Shown here: positions 30,743 through 41,242 of the stretch, one piece after another
How positions within the stretch are numbered: the first letter of the stretch is position 1
Layout: every line of letters begins with the position of its first letter
DNA from: Bacillus sp. SM2101
GTDB lineage: Bacteria > Bacillota > Bacilli > Bacillales > SM2101
NCBI RefSeq assembly: GCF_018588585.1
Contig: NZ_JAEUFG010000006.1
Coordinates: forward strand, 15,670-79,669
DNA length: 64,000 nt
Direction: 5' to 3'
The notes under the pieces: model-generated
What the model was told of the DNA's origin: nothing
What the model saw: only the letters and a program-made list of their open reading frames with translations
Databases searched by the model: none
Program-made: the position numbers and the translations under genes

Positions 30743-31564
30743 TTAATGAAATCTAGATAGACTTCCAAATAGAAAAAAATTAATAAGAAGTACTAAAAAT
30801 GAAGCCACATTCCATGTCGCAAGCGTTTTCCCTTGTAAATTCCTACCCACACGCATATATAGATAAACCCCGTATACAATTAAAACCGTAAAAGAGCCAA
30901 GGACTTTCACATCATACCAATGAAAATTAGGAATTTGGATATAAGCCCATATCAAGCCTAAAATTAACCCTAGTAGTAACATTGGTACTCCAATTACATT
31001 TAACACATAAGACATATGATCCAATTTAGTGAGGTCTTCTATACGAAGCAAGCGTTTTCCCCATCTCTTTTGTTTTAGCAAATTATATTGAATCAAATAC
31101 AGTGTTGTAAAGATAAAAGATAATGTAAATGCTCCATATGACAATATGGTCATTGTAATATGAATCACTAATAATTCTGACATGAGTTGCTCGGCGCCTG
31201 CGACAGATTTTTCATGATTAGGTGCGAATGTATGTAAGGCCATTACAAAAAAGCCTAGAACGTTCGTAAAAAAAACAATAAAGTCCACTCGTAACAGACG
31301 ATTAATTACAAGTGATAACGTAATCAATACCCATGCATAAAAATAGAGTCCTTCAAAAAGCGTCAAAATGGGAAAGCGCCCTGTTTCCATCATTCTCAGA
31401 AACAAAAAAATTGTTTGTAAACACCAAACAATAGAAAGTAACCAGAAGGCAACTCTATTAGCCTTCCGGTTATTATGAAGAAAGTCAACAAAATATAGCA
31501 GTACACTTACAGCATAAATACATACGGTAAACTCGTATAGCCTTGTCATATATATATCTATCAT
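30743..31564 (-). CDS. hemX: HemX, cytochrome-c-assembly-like membrane protein
   Basis: Polytopic membrane protein (273 residues, about eight hydrophobic segments) of the CcsA/CcmC-like family. In B. subtilis HemX negatively affects HemA level. The conserved histidines in LHTFAP and ELLVIHITM and the aromatic WAYIQIPNFHWYDVK segment are visible. It follows hemA by 14 bp with its own GAGGAG ribosome binding site. Confidence 0.92.
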   Translation of the reverse strand: MIDIYMTRLYEFTVCIYAVSVLLYFVDFLHNNRKANRVAFWLLSIVWCLQTIFLFLRMMETGRFPILTLFEGLYFYAWVLITLSLVINRLLRVDFIVFFTNVLGFFVMALHTFAPNHEKSVAGAEQLMSELLVIHITMTILSYGAFTLSFIFTTLYLIQYNLLKQKRWGKRLLRIEDLTKLDHMSYVLNVIGVPMLLLGLILGLIWAYIQIPNFHWYDVKVLGSFTVLIVYGVYLYMRVGRNLQGKTLATWNVASFLVLLINFFLFGSLSRFH

Positions 31565-31578
31565 TTTCGTCTCCTCAC

Positions 31579-32919
31579 TTATGAACTATGAAGAGATAGC
31601 TGTTTTGCAGTCGCAAGTTGTTGAACCTGCTGCTTGTCTAGCTCAACCTTTACCGCTTCTTCAATATTAAATATTTTCATAAAGAGCTGTAATGACTCTT
31701 CAGCATTATCTTCCGCAGCTATTTCTTTTGCTCCCAAGATTGGATCTTTTAGCAATTGATTAACAATGCTCTTTGTATGTTTATTAATAACTTTTCTTTC
31801 TCGTTCTGAAAGGTTCGGTAGTTTACGATCGATGCTTCTCATCGTTTCAGCTTGGACTTCAAGTGCACGTTGTCTAAGTGCAGAGATAACAGGTACAACC
31901 CCTAATGTATTAAGCCATTGTTTAAACATCACTATTTCTGACTCAATCATTAACTCAATTTGTATTGAAGCCTTTTGTCGCTCCGCTAAATTAGCTTGTA
32001 CTATATCCTCTAAATCATCAATATCATATAGAAATACATTATCAAGCGCTGCAAGCTGTGGATCTAAATCTCGCGGAACAGCAATATCGACCATAAATAT
32101 AGGTCTACCTTTTCTCATTTTTTTTACTTGTTCCATCATAGCTTTGTTTATAACATAGTCCTTCGCTCCGGTCGAACTTATCATTATATCAGCTTCTACT
32201 AAAGCTTGTTGAATATCTTCCATTGACTTAGCTTGTCCTGAAAAGCGCTTGGCTAGGGATTCAGCTTTTTCCATCGTTCTATTAACAACCGTAACTTGTT
32301 TTACACCATTGCCATGAAGATTTTCGACAGCTAGTTCTCCCATCTTACCTGCACCTAAAATTAACACATGTTTATTTGTTAACTGACCAAAAATCTTCTT
32401 TGCAAGCTCAACTGCAGCATAGCTGATCGACATTGCATTTGAAGAAATTTCAGTTTCCGAATGCGCACGTTTTGCTAATGTGATTACTTGTTTAAATAAC
32501 TGGTTGAAGATTGTACCAGTCGTTTGCGCCTCCTGAGCTAATAAAAAACTTGATCGAACCTGACCTAATATTTGTGTCTCACCTAAAACCATCGACTTTA
32601 GGCCACATGCGACATTAAATAGGTGTTCAATCGCACCATCACTTTCAAATATCGTTAAATACGGCGATACCTCATCTTTATCTAAATTAAACCAATCTGC
32701 TAAAAAAGCTTTTATATAGTATCGACCTGTATGCAATTGATCAACAACAGCATAGACTTCAGTTCGATTACATGTTGAAATAATAACATTCTCTAAAATA
32801 CTCTTTTGCTTTTGCAAAGCTTTCATTGCCTCATGTAATCTATTTGCATCAAAAGTCAATTTTTCACGAATTTCGACAGGTGCTGTTTTATAATTTACCC
32901 CAACAACGATGATATGCAC
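31579..32919 (-). CDS. hemA: glutamyl-tRNA reductase
   Basis: NADPH-dependent reduction of glutamyl-tRNA to glutamate-1-semialdehyde, the first committed and usually rate-limiting heme step. The 446-residue protein has catalytic Cys50 ([12 protein letters not shown]), the [17 protein letters not shown] segment, a Rossmann NADP site ([13 protein letters not shown]) and a C-terminal helical dimerisation domain. It starts at GTG with AGGGGGTG upstream. It is the first gene of the hem operon; a consensus -10 TATAAT (32975-32980) lies 55 bp upstream. Confidence 0.97.
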   Translation of the reverse strand: MHIIVVGVNYKTAPVEIREKLTFDANRLHEAMKALQKQKSILENVIISTCNRTEVYAVVDQLHTGRYYIKAFLADWFNLDKDEVSPYLTIFESDGAIEHLFNVACGLKSMVLGETQILGQVRSSFLLAQEAQTTGTIFNQLFKQVITLAKRAHSETEISSNAMSISYAAVELAKKIFGQLTNKHVLILGAGKMGELAVENLHGNGVKQVTVVNRTMEKAESLAKRFSGQAKSMEDIQQALVEADIMISSTGAKDYVINKAMMEQVKKMRKGRPIFMVDIAVPRDLDPQLAALDNVFLYDIDDLEDIVQANLAERQKASIQIELMIESEIVMFKQWLNTLGVVPVISALRQRALEVQAETMRSIDRKLPNLSERERKVINKHTKSIVNQLLKDPILGAKEIAAEDNAEESLQLFMKIFNIEEAVKVELDKQQVQQLATAKQLSLHSS

Positions 32920-32974
32920 TGTAACTTTGCACCCCCTAATATGCCTATTCTCCCATATACATAAAACTATATCT

Positions 32975-33001
32975 ATTATAACATGTATGAAATATTGTCA
33001 T
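32975..33001 (-). promoter_or_regulatory. probable hemA promoter (-10 consensus)
   Basis: On the minus strand a perfect -10 TATAAT (32975-32980), preceded by ATGACA about 15 bp upstream. The spacing is short, so the -35 assignment is uncertain. Confidence 0.5.
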
Positions 33002-33124
33002 TTTTTTAAATGTGAACACAATATGAACATATGTTAAGATTAATTAAATACGTACTACATTGTGTAGAATATCAAAAACAGCTTTGTTTATCAAGTAAGC
33101 TCTAATAAATTCAAGGAGGTTTTC

Positions 33125-33610
33125 ATGAAGAAACAGAGCATTTTTTCTAGTATAATCCTGATCGGATTTGGGATTTATTTGCTCATTCAACAACTAAACA
33201 TCAAAATAACTCCAGGTTTTTACACATGGCCTACTTGGCTGTTAATCATCGGAACCGCCTTGCTAGCTCACGCATACATAACTAAGCAATATAACAATAT
33301 ATTACCTGGAATTATTTTATTTGGCTTTGGTATACATTTTCAAAATTTCTTTAGTTTACCCTTTTGGCCAGATAATCCTGTCATGTTATTATTTATTATA
33401 TCCATAGGATTATTATTACAGTATACAAAATTAAAAACAGGCTTGATTCAAGGGTTACTATTATTGTTTATAGCTCTATTGTTTCTATTTAATAACGAAA
33501 TTATGAATTGGATTGGCAATCTCGAAAATACTACATCAAGTATATCAAGTTTTTGGCCATTCATTCTTATTGCTATCGGTTTATATATTCTATTTTTCCA
33601 AAAGGGCTAA
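33125..33610 (+). CDS. polytopic membrane protein, LiaF/DUF5668-like
   Basis: A 161-residue protein with about six hydrophobic segments. It has the repeated pattern 'IILIGFGIYLLIQQL ... WPTWLLIIGTALL ... IILFGFGIHF', and ends with FWPFILIAIGLYILF. This double W-P plus G-x-G-x-Y/H layout resembles the LiaI/LiaF-type transmembrane region (DUF5668). The function is not known and I assign none. The ATG follows CAAGGAGGTTTTC. It is divergent from hemA, sharing a 205-bp upstream region, and is one of the few plus-strand genes. Confidence 0.8.
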   Translation: MKKQSIFSSIILIGFGIYLLIQQLNIKITPGFYTWPTWLLIIGTALLAHAYITKQYNNILPGIILFGFGIHFQNFFSLPFWPDNPVMLLFIISIGLLLQYTKLKTGLIQGLLLLFIALLFLFNNEIMNWIGNLENTTSSISSFWPFILIAIGLYILFFQKG

Positions 33611-33785
33611 GGCTAGACAATTAGAAAAATGCTGGCGAATGCCCAATCATGTTACACAAATTCCAAATGTCTGTCTTCATGCTGACTCTTCGAACAAACG
33701 CGAAGTTTCTTTCACTTTGGCACTTGTTGCTTTTAGAGTGAAAGGGCGAAACGACCTTGAAGCCTTGTGCTGACAACTAGAAAAG
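33608..33785. repeat. possible diverged hairpin repeat, relative of the 57 kb array
   Basis: Begins AAGGCTAGACAATTAG then AAAAATGCTGGCG, similar to the GCTAGACAATTGCGAAATGCGCAAG start of the 57 kb units. It includes a stem TTTCACT...AGTGAAA and ends with ACAACTAGAAAAGTAC. The similarity is weak outside the first 30 bp. Confidence 0.35.
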
Positions 33786-33858
33786 TACAGGAGTCTCTTT
33801 TTCCCTCAAGCATATGCAATTCGAATTTAACACGCTAATATATTCAGACGCTCTTCGT

Positions 33859-33895
33859 AACCATTGTTGTGCTAACAATGGTTTTATTATTTTCA
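33859..33895 (+). terminator. plus-strand intrinsic terminator
   Basis: Perfect stem AACCATTGTT (33859-33868) / AACAATGGTT (33874-33883) with loop GTGCT, followed by TTATTATTTT. It lies 250 bp downstream of the 33125 gene. Confidence 0.65.
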
Positions 33896-33977
33896 ACACT
33901 TCCTACCAGTAAAGACGCCATGAAATTCTAGTTGTCTCGTTCTTACTTCTCAATATATTGCACACCATTATTAAACA

Positions 33978-34018
33978 CAAAAAAGTAAGCAGAGTATAAT
34001 ATTCCCCTGCTTACTGCA
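33978..34018 (-). terminator. terminator after ysxC
   Basis: Stem GTAAGCAG/CTGCTTAC (about 33985-34015) with TTTTTTG following on the minus strand, just past the ysxC stop. Confidence 0.75.
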
Positions 34019-34029
34019 ACTATCTATCA

Positions 34030-34614
34030 TTACATAAACTTATTTAAAGCTGACCATGCCTCTACTTTTCCTTTGCCTGTTTCAGATGAAAATAGTATTA
34101 ACTGATCGTTAGGGTCGAGTTGTAGGTCCTGACGAATAACTTTAGCGTGTTTTTCCCATTTACCCTTTGGTATTTTATCTGCCTTTGTTGCAATTACAAT
34201 AGTAGGAATTTCATAATGTTTTAAAAAGTCATACATAATCACATCATCGTTTGAAGGTGGATGACGAAGATCTATCAATAAAATTACCGCACGTAAAGGC
34301 TCACGTGTAGTAAGATACTTCTCGATCATTTTACCCCAGGCTTCCCGTTCCTTCTTAGACACTTTTGCATAGCCATAACCGGGTACGTCAACAAAATATA
34401 GTGACTCATTAAGTAAATAAAAGTTTAAGGTTTGTGTCTTACCTGGTTTTGATGATGTTCTAGCTAAATTTTTACGATGGATCATTTTATTTATAAAGGA
34501 AGATTTACCAACATTTGACCTTCCTGCTAAGGCGAATTCTGGAAACCTCTCTGCATTTGGATACTGTTCTGGCTTCACCGCACTAATAACTATTTCTGCA
34601 TCTGTAACTTTCAT
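34030..34614 (-). CDS. ysxC: YsxC/EngB ribosome-biogenesis GTPase
   Basis: Essential GTPase that assists late 50S assembly. The 194-residue protein has G1 GRSNVGKSS (31-39), G3 DVPGYG ([11 protein letters not shown]), G4 TKAD ([10 protein letters not shown]) and G5 FSSETGKG. Its start overlaps the lonA stop by 4 bp (ATGA), the conserved lonA-ysxC coupling. A terminator follows. Confidence 0.96.
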   Translation of the reverse strand: MKVTDAEIVISAVKPEQYPNAERFPEFALAGRSNVGKSSFINKMIHRKNLARTSSKPGKTQTLNFYLLNESLYFVDVPGYGYAKVSKKEREAWGKMIEKYLTTREPLRAVILLIDLRHPPSNDDVIMYDFLKHYEIPTIVIATKADKIPKGKWEKHAKVIRQDLQLDPNDQLILFSSETGKGKVEAWSALNKFM

Positions 34615-36935
34615 ATAGTATCTCCTAAAATCGCATGTTCCAAGACTTCATCCAAATGAGAAACGAGTATGAAGGTTAAATCATTTCTCACACTTTCTGG
34701 AATATCATCAATATCTTTTTCATTATCTTTAGGAACAATAATTTTCCTTAAGCCAGCTCGATGAGCACTTAACGTTTTTTCTTTTAGTCCTCCTATAGGA
34801 AGCACTCTCCCACGAAGTGTAATTTCTCCAGTCATACCTACTTCTTTACTAACAGGATAATCCGTTAAAGCAGAAATAAGTGCTGTTGCCATTGTAATTC
34901 CTGCTGATGGACCATCTTTAGGTACTGCACCTTCAGGGACATGGATGTGGATATCATTCTCTTCATGGAAATTTGGATCAATATGAAGCTCTTCTGCTCT
35001 AGATCGTATGTAACTGAATGCAGCTTGTGCTGATTCTTTCATTACATCACCAAGTTTCCCTGTTAAAACAAGCTTCCCCTTACCTGGAGAAAGTGAAACT
35101 TCTATTGATAACGTATCTCCTCCAACAGGAGTATATGCAAGCCCAGTTGCCACACCAACTTGGTCATCTATTTCAGCTTGACCGTAACGAAATATTTTTT
35201 TCCCTAAAAATTCTTCAATATTCTTATCAGTAATGATTACTCTTTTACGTTCTTCTGCAACAATTAACTTAGCTGCTTTTCTACATATTGTTGCAAGCTG
35301 ACGTTCTAATCCACGGACGCCTGCTTCACGTGTGTAATACCTTATAACACTCTGTAAGCCATCATCTCTAATTTGTAATACTGCTTTTTTCATACCATGT
35401 TCTTTCAACTGCTTAGGAAATAAATGGTCTTTTGCAATATGCAGTTTTTCAATTTCAGTATAACCAGCAATCGTTATTATTTCCATTCGATCTCGAAGCG
35501 GTCCTGGAATTGTAGATAAATCATTAGCAGTAGCAATAAATACTACATTAGATAGATCATATGGTTCTTCAATATAGTGGTCACTAAATGAATGATTTTG
35601 TTCTGGATCAAGTACTTCTAGCATCGCAGAAGATGGATCCCCACGAAAATCACTTGACATTTTATCAATTTCATCCAATAGAAATACTGGATTGATAGTA
35701 GATGCTTTTTTCATACCTTGAATAATTCTACCTGGCATCGCCCCTACATATGTTCTTCGGTGACCCCTAATCTCTGATTCATCACGGACACCACCAAGAG
35801 AAATACGGACAAAATTTCTATTTAACGATTTAGCTATAGACTTAGCCAGTGATGTTTTACCTACCCCAGGAGGACCGGACAGGCATAAAATTGGGCCTTT
35901 TAACGATTCCGTTAACTGTTGCACTGCTAAGTATTCAAGAACACGTTCTTTCACTTTTTCAAGACCGAAATGCTCATCGTTTAAGATCTTTTCAGCTTTT
36001 TTGACATTTAAACTATCCTCTGTAGAAACAGACCAAGGTAACATAATTAACCAATCGATATAATTTCTAATTACACCACTCTCAGCAGAGCTAACAGGTA
36101 TTTTCTCATATCTATCTAACTCTTTTAAAGCAGTTTCTTTTACTTGGTCAGGCATCCCAGCTTCATGTATTTTACTTTTTAGTTTTTCAATTTCACCAGT
36201 TTTTCCTTCTTTATCTCCTAGCTCTTTTTGTATTGCTTTCATTTGCTCACGGAGATAGTACTCTTTTTGTGTTCGTTCCATTGACCGTTTTACAGTTTGT
36301 CCTATTTTTTTCTCTAAGTTTAAAACTTCACGTTCATTATTAATGATAGTAATAACTTGATGAAGACGTTCTTTAAGATCTGTTGTTTCCAATATCTCTT
36401 GCTTCTCTTTAATCTTTAACGGTAAATGGGAAGCAATGATATCTGCCATTCTCCCTGGCTCTTCAATATCTGACACGGTCATAAACGTTTCTGCCGATAT
36501 TTTTTTTGATAGTTTTATGTATTGCTCAAATAATTGTAGCATTGTCCTCATCAACGCTTCTTCTTCATTGCCTTTCACCTGCGGATCTTCATATGTATTA
36601 ATTTTTGCAGAGTGATAAGTACCTTCATCATAATATTTTTCGATTTCAGCTCTACTAATCCCTTCTACTAAAACCCGAATTGTACCATTTGGCAACTTAA
36701 GCATTTGCTTAACATGGGTTAATGTCCCCATTTCGTACAGATCATCGATCGTTGGTTCTTCTATCGAAACATCTACTTGCGATGATAAGAAAATATGTCG
36801 GTCTTCCATCATTGCTTTTTCGAGCGCTTTCACAGATTTATCACGACCGACATCTAGATGCAATACCATTGTCGGATAGATTAATACTCCTCGGAGAGGC
36901 AGGAGGGGAACGATCATTTGTTTATTCTTACCCAT
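34611..36935 (-). CDS. lonA: ATP-dependent protease LonA
   Basis: Cytosolic AAA+ serine protease for damaged and regulatory proteins. The 774-residue protein has the N-terminal substrate domain ([13 protein letters not shown]), a coiled-coil linker, Walker [10 protein letters not shown], Walker [11 protein letters not shown] and the catalytic dyad Ser677 ([11 protein letters not shown]) and Lys720 ([12 protein letters not shown]), equivalent to E. coli Ser679/Lys722. I start at [13 protein letters not shown], which follows TTGGAGGT; the longer frame adds 21 unsupported residues. No CIRCE element is visible. Confidence 0.97.
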   Translation of the reverse strand: MGKNKQMIVPLLPLRGVLIYPTMVLHLDVGRDKSVKALEKAMMEDRHIFLSSQVDVSIEEPTIDDLYEMGTLTHVKQMLKLPNGTIRVLVEGISRAEIEKYYDEGTYHSAKINTYEDPQVKGNEEEALMRTMLQLFEQYIKLSKKISAETFMTVSDIEEPGRMADIIASHLPLKIKEKQEILETTDLKERLHQVITIINNEREVLNLEKKIGQTVKRSMERTQKEYYLREQMKAIQKELGDKEGKTGEIEKLKSKIHEAGMPDQVKETALKELDRYEKIPVSSAESGVIRNYIDWLIMLPWSVSTEDSLNVKKAEKILNDEHFGLEKVKERVLEYLAVQQLTESLKGPILCLSGPPGVGKTSLAKSIAKSLNRNFVRISLGGVRDESEIRGHRRTYVGAMPGRIIQGMKKASTINPVFLLDEIDKMSSDFRGDPSSAMLEVLDPEQNHSFSDHYIEEPYDLSNVVFIATANDLSTIPGPLRDRMEIITIAGYTEIEKLHIAKDHLFPKQLKEHGMKKAVLQIRDDGLQSVIRYYTREAGVRGLERQLATICRKAAKLIVAEERKRVIITDKNIEEFLGKKIFRYGQAEIDDQVGVATGLAYTPVGGDTLSIEVSLSPGKGKLVLTGKLGDVMKESAQAAFSYIRSRAEELHIDPNFHEENDIHIHVPEGAVPKDGPSAGITMATALISALTDYPVSKEVGMTGEITLRGRVLPIGGLKEKTLSAHRAGLRKIIVPKDNEKDIDDIPESVRNDLTFILVSHLDEVLEHAILGDTI

Positions 36936-37427
36936 CGGAAAAATACCTCCAATTATATAAAACACTAAATACTTGTATTGAACTATTGTATAGTACATTT
37001 TTTCCTTTGTAAAATAGAAACAACTATCACTGCATTTATTGAAGGTGAGTTTTTTGCTTTTTGAAAAGCGCCACAGTTCAAAGAGTCTAACTTACAAGGC
37101 ACTTTATACTATGGCTCATTTCAAAAATCCTGCTGTTATTGTTACTAAATTTGAAAGACTCTCTTTTCTTATTATTTATTCCTCTTGATACTAAATTTAG
37201 GACAGCACCATACAAATTTATGCAAGTGACTTTATATTAAAGACTTGGTTTATACGTATTTATTTCTTAGTACGAAAAGCAACAATCAATCCGAAAACAG
37301 CCATATGGAAAGCAAGATAAGGTTTGTTAGAGAAGAAAAATTACCACGAACATCGTTTGGGTGGTATTTACTAAATACTGAAATCAACAATTAACAAAAC
37401 GGACACAACCTTTTCAATTATCGATCA
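36936..37427. other. intergenic region lonA-lonB
   Basis: 492 bp without a gene. A GGCT-type element occupies 37113-37302. The rest is AT-rich and presumably contains the lonA promoter; I could not place it with confidence. No clear lonB terminator was found. Confidence 0.5.
37113..37302 (-). mobile_element. GGCT-type MITE between lonB and lonA
   Basis: The right end is well preserved: TTCTTAGTACGAAAAGC then AACAATCAATCCGAAAACAGCC. The left end GGCTCATTTC...CTGTTATTGTTAC is degenerate. At 190 bp it is longer than other copies and has no matching flanking octamers, so the left boundary is provisional. Confidence 0.55.
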
Positions 37428-39101
37428 TTAAACTGATTCTTTTTCCTGTAGTTTTGCTGAAGATGATATGATTGATTCAGTATGATGAATCTTTGGCTTT
37501 ATTAAAGCAATATCGAATACTTCATTTAGATGATTGACAGGAATAATCTCAATTCCTTCTATGCCTTTTAAAAGCTTTTGCATATTTTCCGATGGTATGA
37601 TCACCTTTTTTGCTCCTGCTTGTCTTGCAGCTTTCACTTTCGCAACGACACCACCAATTGGTTTTACATTACCGTGAATACTAATTTCTCCTGTCATCGC
37701 TACAGTTCTATCAACTTTCACTTTATTAATTGAAGAATAAATACCAGTCGCCATTGCAATCCCTGCAGAAGGTCCATCAACTGGAAATCCACCAGGAAAA
37801 TTGACGTGTATATCAAAATCTGATGCAGGGACGCCCATAGAACGAAGAACAGTAATTACATTTTCAATAGACCCTTTAGCCATACTTTTTCGTCTAATTG
37901 ATTTAGCCCTATCTCCAATACTTTCCTCTTCTGCAATGCCTGTAATATTAATTGTACCTTGATCTTCTGCAGGAATAATCGTTACTTCAATTTCTAGTAA
38001 CGCTCCTGTATTTGGCCCAAATACAGCTAAGCCATTAACTAGACCTACCTTTGAATTAGCACAGATTTTCTTTTCATAACGTGGTACAAGCTGAGAGGAC
38101 TCAATCACCCACTCTATATCCTCATCATATATGCTCTCTCTTTCTTCAGAAATTGCAATCCCTGCAGCAACTTGAACCATATTGACCGCTTCACGACCAT
38201 TCCTAGCATAATTTGATAAAATCCCTAACCCTTTATCTTCTATCTCCATTTGTACTTTCTGAGCGGCATTGCTAGCTACAACCTTAATTTCATCTTTATC
38301 TAACTCTCGGAAAAACACTTCTAAACATCGAGAACGAATCGCAGGTGGTATTTCACTTGGTGTTCTAGTAGTTGCTCCAATTAACCGAAAGTCTGCAGGT
38401 AAACCATTTTGAAAAATATCATGAATATGATTAGGAATTTGTGAATTTTCTTCACTATAATAAGCACTTTCCAAAAATACTTTTCGATCCTCAAGAACCT
38501 TTAGTAGCTTATTCATTTGAATAGGGTGAAGCTCTCCAATCTCGTCAATAAAGAGTACACCACCATGGGCATTCGTCACAGCACCTTGCTTTGGTTGCGG
38601 TATACCTGCTTGCCCCATGGCCCCCGCACCTTGATAAATTGGATCATGTACTGAGCCAATTAATGGGTCAGCAATTCCCCTTTCATCAAAACGAGCAGTA
38701 GTGGCGTCAAGTTCAACAAAAACCGAAGATTGGTGAAATGGTGATTTAGTGCTTTTTTTTGCTTCTTCTAATACTAATCTAGCCGCAGCCGTCTTTCCAA
38801 CACCAGGTGGGCCATATATAAGGACATGTTGAGGGTTTGGCCCACATAAAGCAGCCTTTAAAGAACGAATTCCATCGATTTGTCCGACAATTTCTTGAAA
38901 ACTTGACGGCCGAACTTTTTCGGCTAATGGCTCAGTCAATGAAATAGAACGAAGTTTTCTCAAATGTTCCATTTCTTTACGTGATTCTTTATCAATTGAT
39001 ATTTTTTGAGTGCGTTGATTTCTTAATAAATTCCAAAAATATAGCCCAATAATTACACCAAAAAATAACTGGACGAGTAAGGCGATGCTAGTCCAACTCA
39101 T
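37428..39101 (-). CDS. lonB: LonB, sporulation Lon-like protease
   Basis: Membrane-anchored Lon-like AAA+ protease, forespore-associated in B. subtilis. The 557-residue protein has a membrane helix (about 5-25, IALLVQLFFGVIIGLYFW), an AAA module with Walker [10 protein letters not shown] and Walker B VLFIDEIGEL, and a C-terminal protease domain with Ser445 (DGPSAGIAMA) and Lys488. It lacks the long N-terminal Lon domain. The start MSWTSIALL follows CAGGAGGGA; the longer frame would add 29 residues encoded over the promoter. A sigma-F-type promoter lies at 39140-39171. Confidence 0.95.
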   Translation of the reverse strand: MSWTSIALLVQLFFGVIIGLYFWNLLRNQRTQKISIDKESRKEMEHLRKLRSISLTEPLAEKVRPSSFQEIVGQIDGIRSLKAALCGPNPQHVLIYGPPGVGKTAAARLVLEEAKKSTKSPFHQSSVFVELDATTARFDERGIADPLIGSVHDPIYQGAGAMGQAGIPQPKQGAVTNAHGGVLFIDEIGELHPIQMNKLLKVLEDRKVFLESAYYSEENSQIPNHIHDIFQNGLPADFRLIGATTRTPSEIPPAIRSRCLEVFFRELDKDEIKVVASNAAQKVQMEIEDKGLGILSNYARNGREAVNMVQVAAGIAISEERESIYDEDIEWVIESSQLVPRYEKKICANSKVGLVNGLAVFGPNTGALLEIEVTIIPAEDQGTINITGIAEEESIGDRAKSIRRKSMAKGSIENVITVLRSMGVPASDFDIHVNFPGGFPVDGPSAGIAMATGIYSSINKVKVDRTVAMTGEISIHGNVKPIGGVVAKVKAARQAGAKKVIIPSENMQKLLKGIEGIEIIPVNHLNEVFDIALIKPKIHHTESIISSSAKLQEKESV

Positions 39102-39139
39102 ATCAATTCCCTCCTGAACGTATGAATCCATCATTAATT

Positions 39140-39171
39140 GATAGTATCTCCGTGCAGAAGTTTGTATAAAC
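39140..39171 (-). promoter_or_regulatory. sigma-F promoter of lonB
   Basis: On the minus strand, -35 GTTTA (39167-39171), 15-bp spacer, -10 GGAGATACTATC (39140-39151). This matches the sigma-F consensus (GYWTA, GGNNANANTNGY) at all but one defined base. B. subtilis lonB is a known sigma-F gene. Confidence 0.72.
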
Positions 39172-39290
39172 ACATTTTTTTCATACATTAAAATTAATGG
39201 AAATAAGTCACTGACAACTGAACATCTCGTTCATTCATCGGTAAATTAGCTGCCCACTATCCTAAAATATTATTGGGATTAAAACCCCAA

Positions 39291-39327
39291 AAACCTCTAA
39301 AGGTAAGTAAAATCCTTTAGAGGTTGT
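39291..39327 (-). terminator. terminator after clpX
   Basis: Stem AACCTCTAAAGG/CCTTTAGAGGTT with loop TAAGTAAAAT, followed by a GGTTTTTGGGGTTTT tract on the minus strand. Confidence 0.8.
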
Positions 39328-39345
39328 TATGTTTCCAGACAATTT

Positions 39346-40611
39346 TTAAGCTGATGTTTTTCGATCTTTTAATTCTGAACCATCATCAAGTATTAATTTT
39401 GGTGGAGTATTATGCATAACAGTATCTGCTGTTATAATACACTTTGATATGTCCTCTCTAGAAGGAAGCTCGAACATAACATCCAGCATAATACCTTCAA
39501 TAATTGAACGTAGACCACGAGCCCCTGTTTTACGTTCAATTGCTTTTTTGGCAATTTCAATCAGAGCATCTTCTTCAAAATCTAACTCTACATTATCTAG
39601 CTCAAGCATTTTCTGATACTGTTTCACGAGTGCATTTTTAGGTAATGTAAGAATTTTTACTAATGCATCTTCATCAAGTGGTTCTAAGCTTGCAATTACA
39701 GGTAATCGACCTATAAACTCTGGAATTAGTCCAAACTTCAGCAAGTCTTCAGGTAGAACTTTTGATAACAGCTCCTTCTGATCATGCTCTTTTTGCTTCA
39801 TGTCTGAACCAAAACCGATCACTTTTTTTCCTAAACGGCGTTTTATAATTGGCTCAATGCCATCAAAGGCACCACCACATATAAACAAAATATTTGTTGT
39901 ATCAATTTGAATAAACTCTTGATGTGGGTGCTTCCTTCCACCTTGAGGAGGAACGCTAGCAATCGTGCCTTCTAAAATTTTCAGCAATGCCTGTTGCACG
40001 CCTTCTCCAGAAACATCACGAGTAATAGAAGGGTTTTCCGATTTACGAGCAACTTTATCTATCTCGTCAATATAAATGATACCCTTTTCAGCCTTTTCAA
40101 CATCATAATCAGCTGCTTGTATTAACTTTAGCAAAATATTTTCAACGTCTTCACCTACATATCCAGCCTCAGTAAGTGATGTTGCATCAGCAATAGCAAA
40201 TGGTACATTTAAAATTCTTGCTAATGTTTCAGCTAGCAAAGTTTTACCTGATCCAGTTGGGCCTATCATTGCGATGTTACTTTTTGAAAGTTCAACATCA
40301 TCAATTTTACTATTTGAGTTAATTCGCTTGTAATGATTGTACACTGCTACCGCAAGGGATTTCTTTGCAGCATCTTGACCAATAACGTACTCGTCAAGGA
40401 TTTCGCGAATTGCAATTGGTTTCGGAACTTCTTTGAATTCTACTTCTTCTTCAGTCCCTAATTCCTCTTCAACTATTTCAGTGCATAATTCTATACATTC
40501 ATCACATATATATACACCTGGACCGGCAACTAATTTACGAACCTGATCTTGGGTTTTTCCGCAAAACGAACATTTTAATTGTCCTTTTTCTTCGTTAAAT
40601 TTAAATCCCAT
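39346..40611 (-). CDS. clpX: ClpX, ATP-dependent unfoldase of ClpXP
   Basis: AAA+ unfoldase that feeds substrates to ClpP. The 421-residue protein has an N-terminal zinc-binding domain with Cys14, Cys17, Cys36 and Cys39, Walker A GPTGSGKT (117-124), Walker [10 protein letters not shown], the pore loop GYVGEDVE and sensor motifs in the C-terminal small domain. It sits between tig and lonB, the conserved order tig-clpX-lonB-lonA. Confidence 0.98.
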   Translation of the reverse strand: MGFKFNEEKGQLKCSFCGKTQDQVRKLVAGPGVYICDECIELCTEIVEEELGTEEEVEFKEVPKPIAIREILDEYVIGQDAAKKSLAVAVYNHYKRINSNSKIDDVELSKSNIAMIGPTGSGKTLLAETLARILNVPFAIADATSLTEAGYVGEDVENILLKLIQAADYDVEKAEKGIIYIDEIDKVARKSENPSITRDVSGEGVQQALLKILEGTIASVPPQGGRKHPHQEFIQIDTTNILFICGGAFDGIEPIIKRRLGKKVIGFGSDMKQKEHDQKELLSKVLPEDLLKFGLIPEFIGRLPVIASLEPLDEDALVKILTLPKNALVKQYQKMLELDNVELDFEEDALIEIAKKAIERKTGARGLRSIIEGIMLDVMFELPSREDISKCIITADTVMHNTPPKLILDDGSELKDRKTSA

Positions 40612-40883
40612 ATTTTCACCCCTTATTTCATTTTTTCTTATGGAGGATGTTCAAAGCAACAGCGCCTTATCCTTCTATGTTCTTGTTATCCTCATAGTAC
40701 AATCAAAATTACCGATTTTAAAAAAGTTATGTATTGCATTTTATCACAAATGTACTTGCTAACAAAAATAATGCGCTCAACACTATGTATAACAACTGAT
40801 CATCTTTATTAATACAACATTATAACTCATACGGATAAATAATAACAGTAGAATGCATTGACCTACTTATCGTTTATGAATAA

Positions 40884-41037
40884 GCAGTTTTCTCATTGTT
40901 TTCTTCCTACAGAGAAATAAACACGTACACAACTAGTGTTCTTGGCACCTTTTATTCTGAAACGTGATGACTAACATCTAGAGCCACATCTTATGGGTCT
41001 AATTTGGTGATAATAGCAACAAATTTACGAAAGAGCC
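40884..41037 (+). mobile_element. GGCT-type MITE between clpX and tig
   Basis: Left end (A)GCAGTTTTCTCATTG, interior AAACACGTACACAACTAG then TGTTCTTGGCACCTTTTATTC, right end AGCAACAAATTTACGAAAGAGCC. It is clearly collinear with the 28.8 kb copy read in reverse. No matching flanking octamers remain. Confidence 0.7.
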
Positions 41038-41193
41038 TTTTTTAAAACGAGCTCTTCCAACTTATGAACATTAGCAACATGGTTAGAAAGGAGCCATTAA
41101 TAATTACTTTACCCATACTCATTTAAAAAAAATAACATTATTGTTAGCAATACATGGAAAAATAAGACGCATGCAATATTCCTCTGATTAGAT

Positions 41194-41227
41194 AAAACAA
41201 GGCACGAAGTACTTCGTGCCTTGTTTT
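41194..41227 (-). terminator. terminator after tig
   Basis: Near-perfect palindrome AAAACAAGGCACGAAGT/ACTTCGTGCCTTGTTTT. It can act in both directions and lies 15 bp past the tig stop. Confidence 0.85.
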
Positions 41228-41242
41228 ACTTCTTACTTATTA

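Larger units (their letters stand above)
40612..41242. other. intergenic region clpX-tig
   Basis: 631 bp without a gene. It holds a GGCT-type MITE (40884-41037) and the tig terminator (41194-41227). The remaining AT-rich DNA presumably contains the clpX promoter. Confidence 0.55.

Noticed and set aside
33037-33060. PerR box upstream of hemA
   Set aside because: The TTATAAT near the -10 lacks the second half of a 7-1-7 palindrome; it is better explained as the -10 hexamer.
34611-36935. CIRCE or CtsR control of lonA
   Set aside because: I saw no TTAGCACTC-type inverted repeat and no clear GGTCAAA repeat upstream, so I report no such operator.
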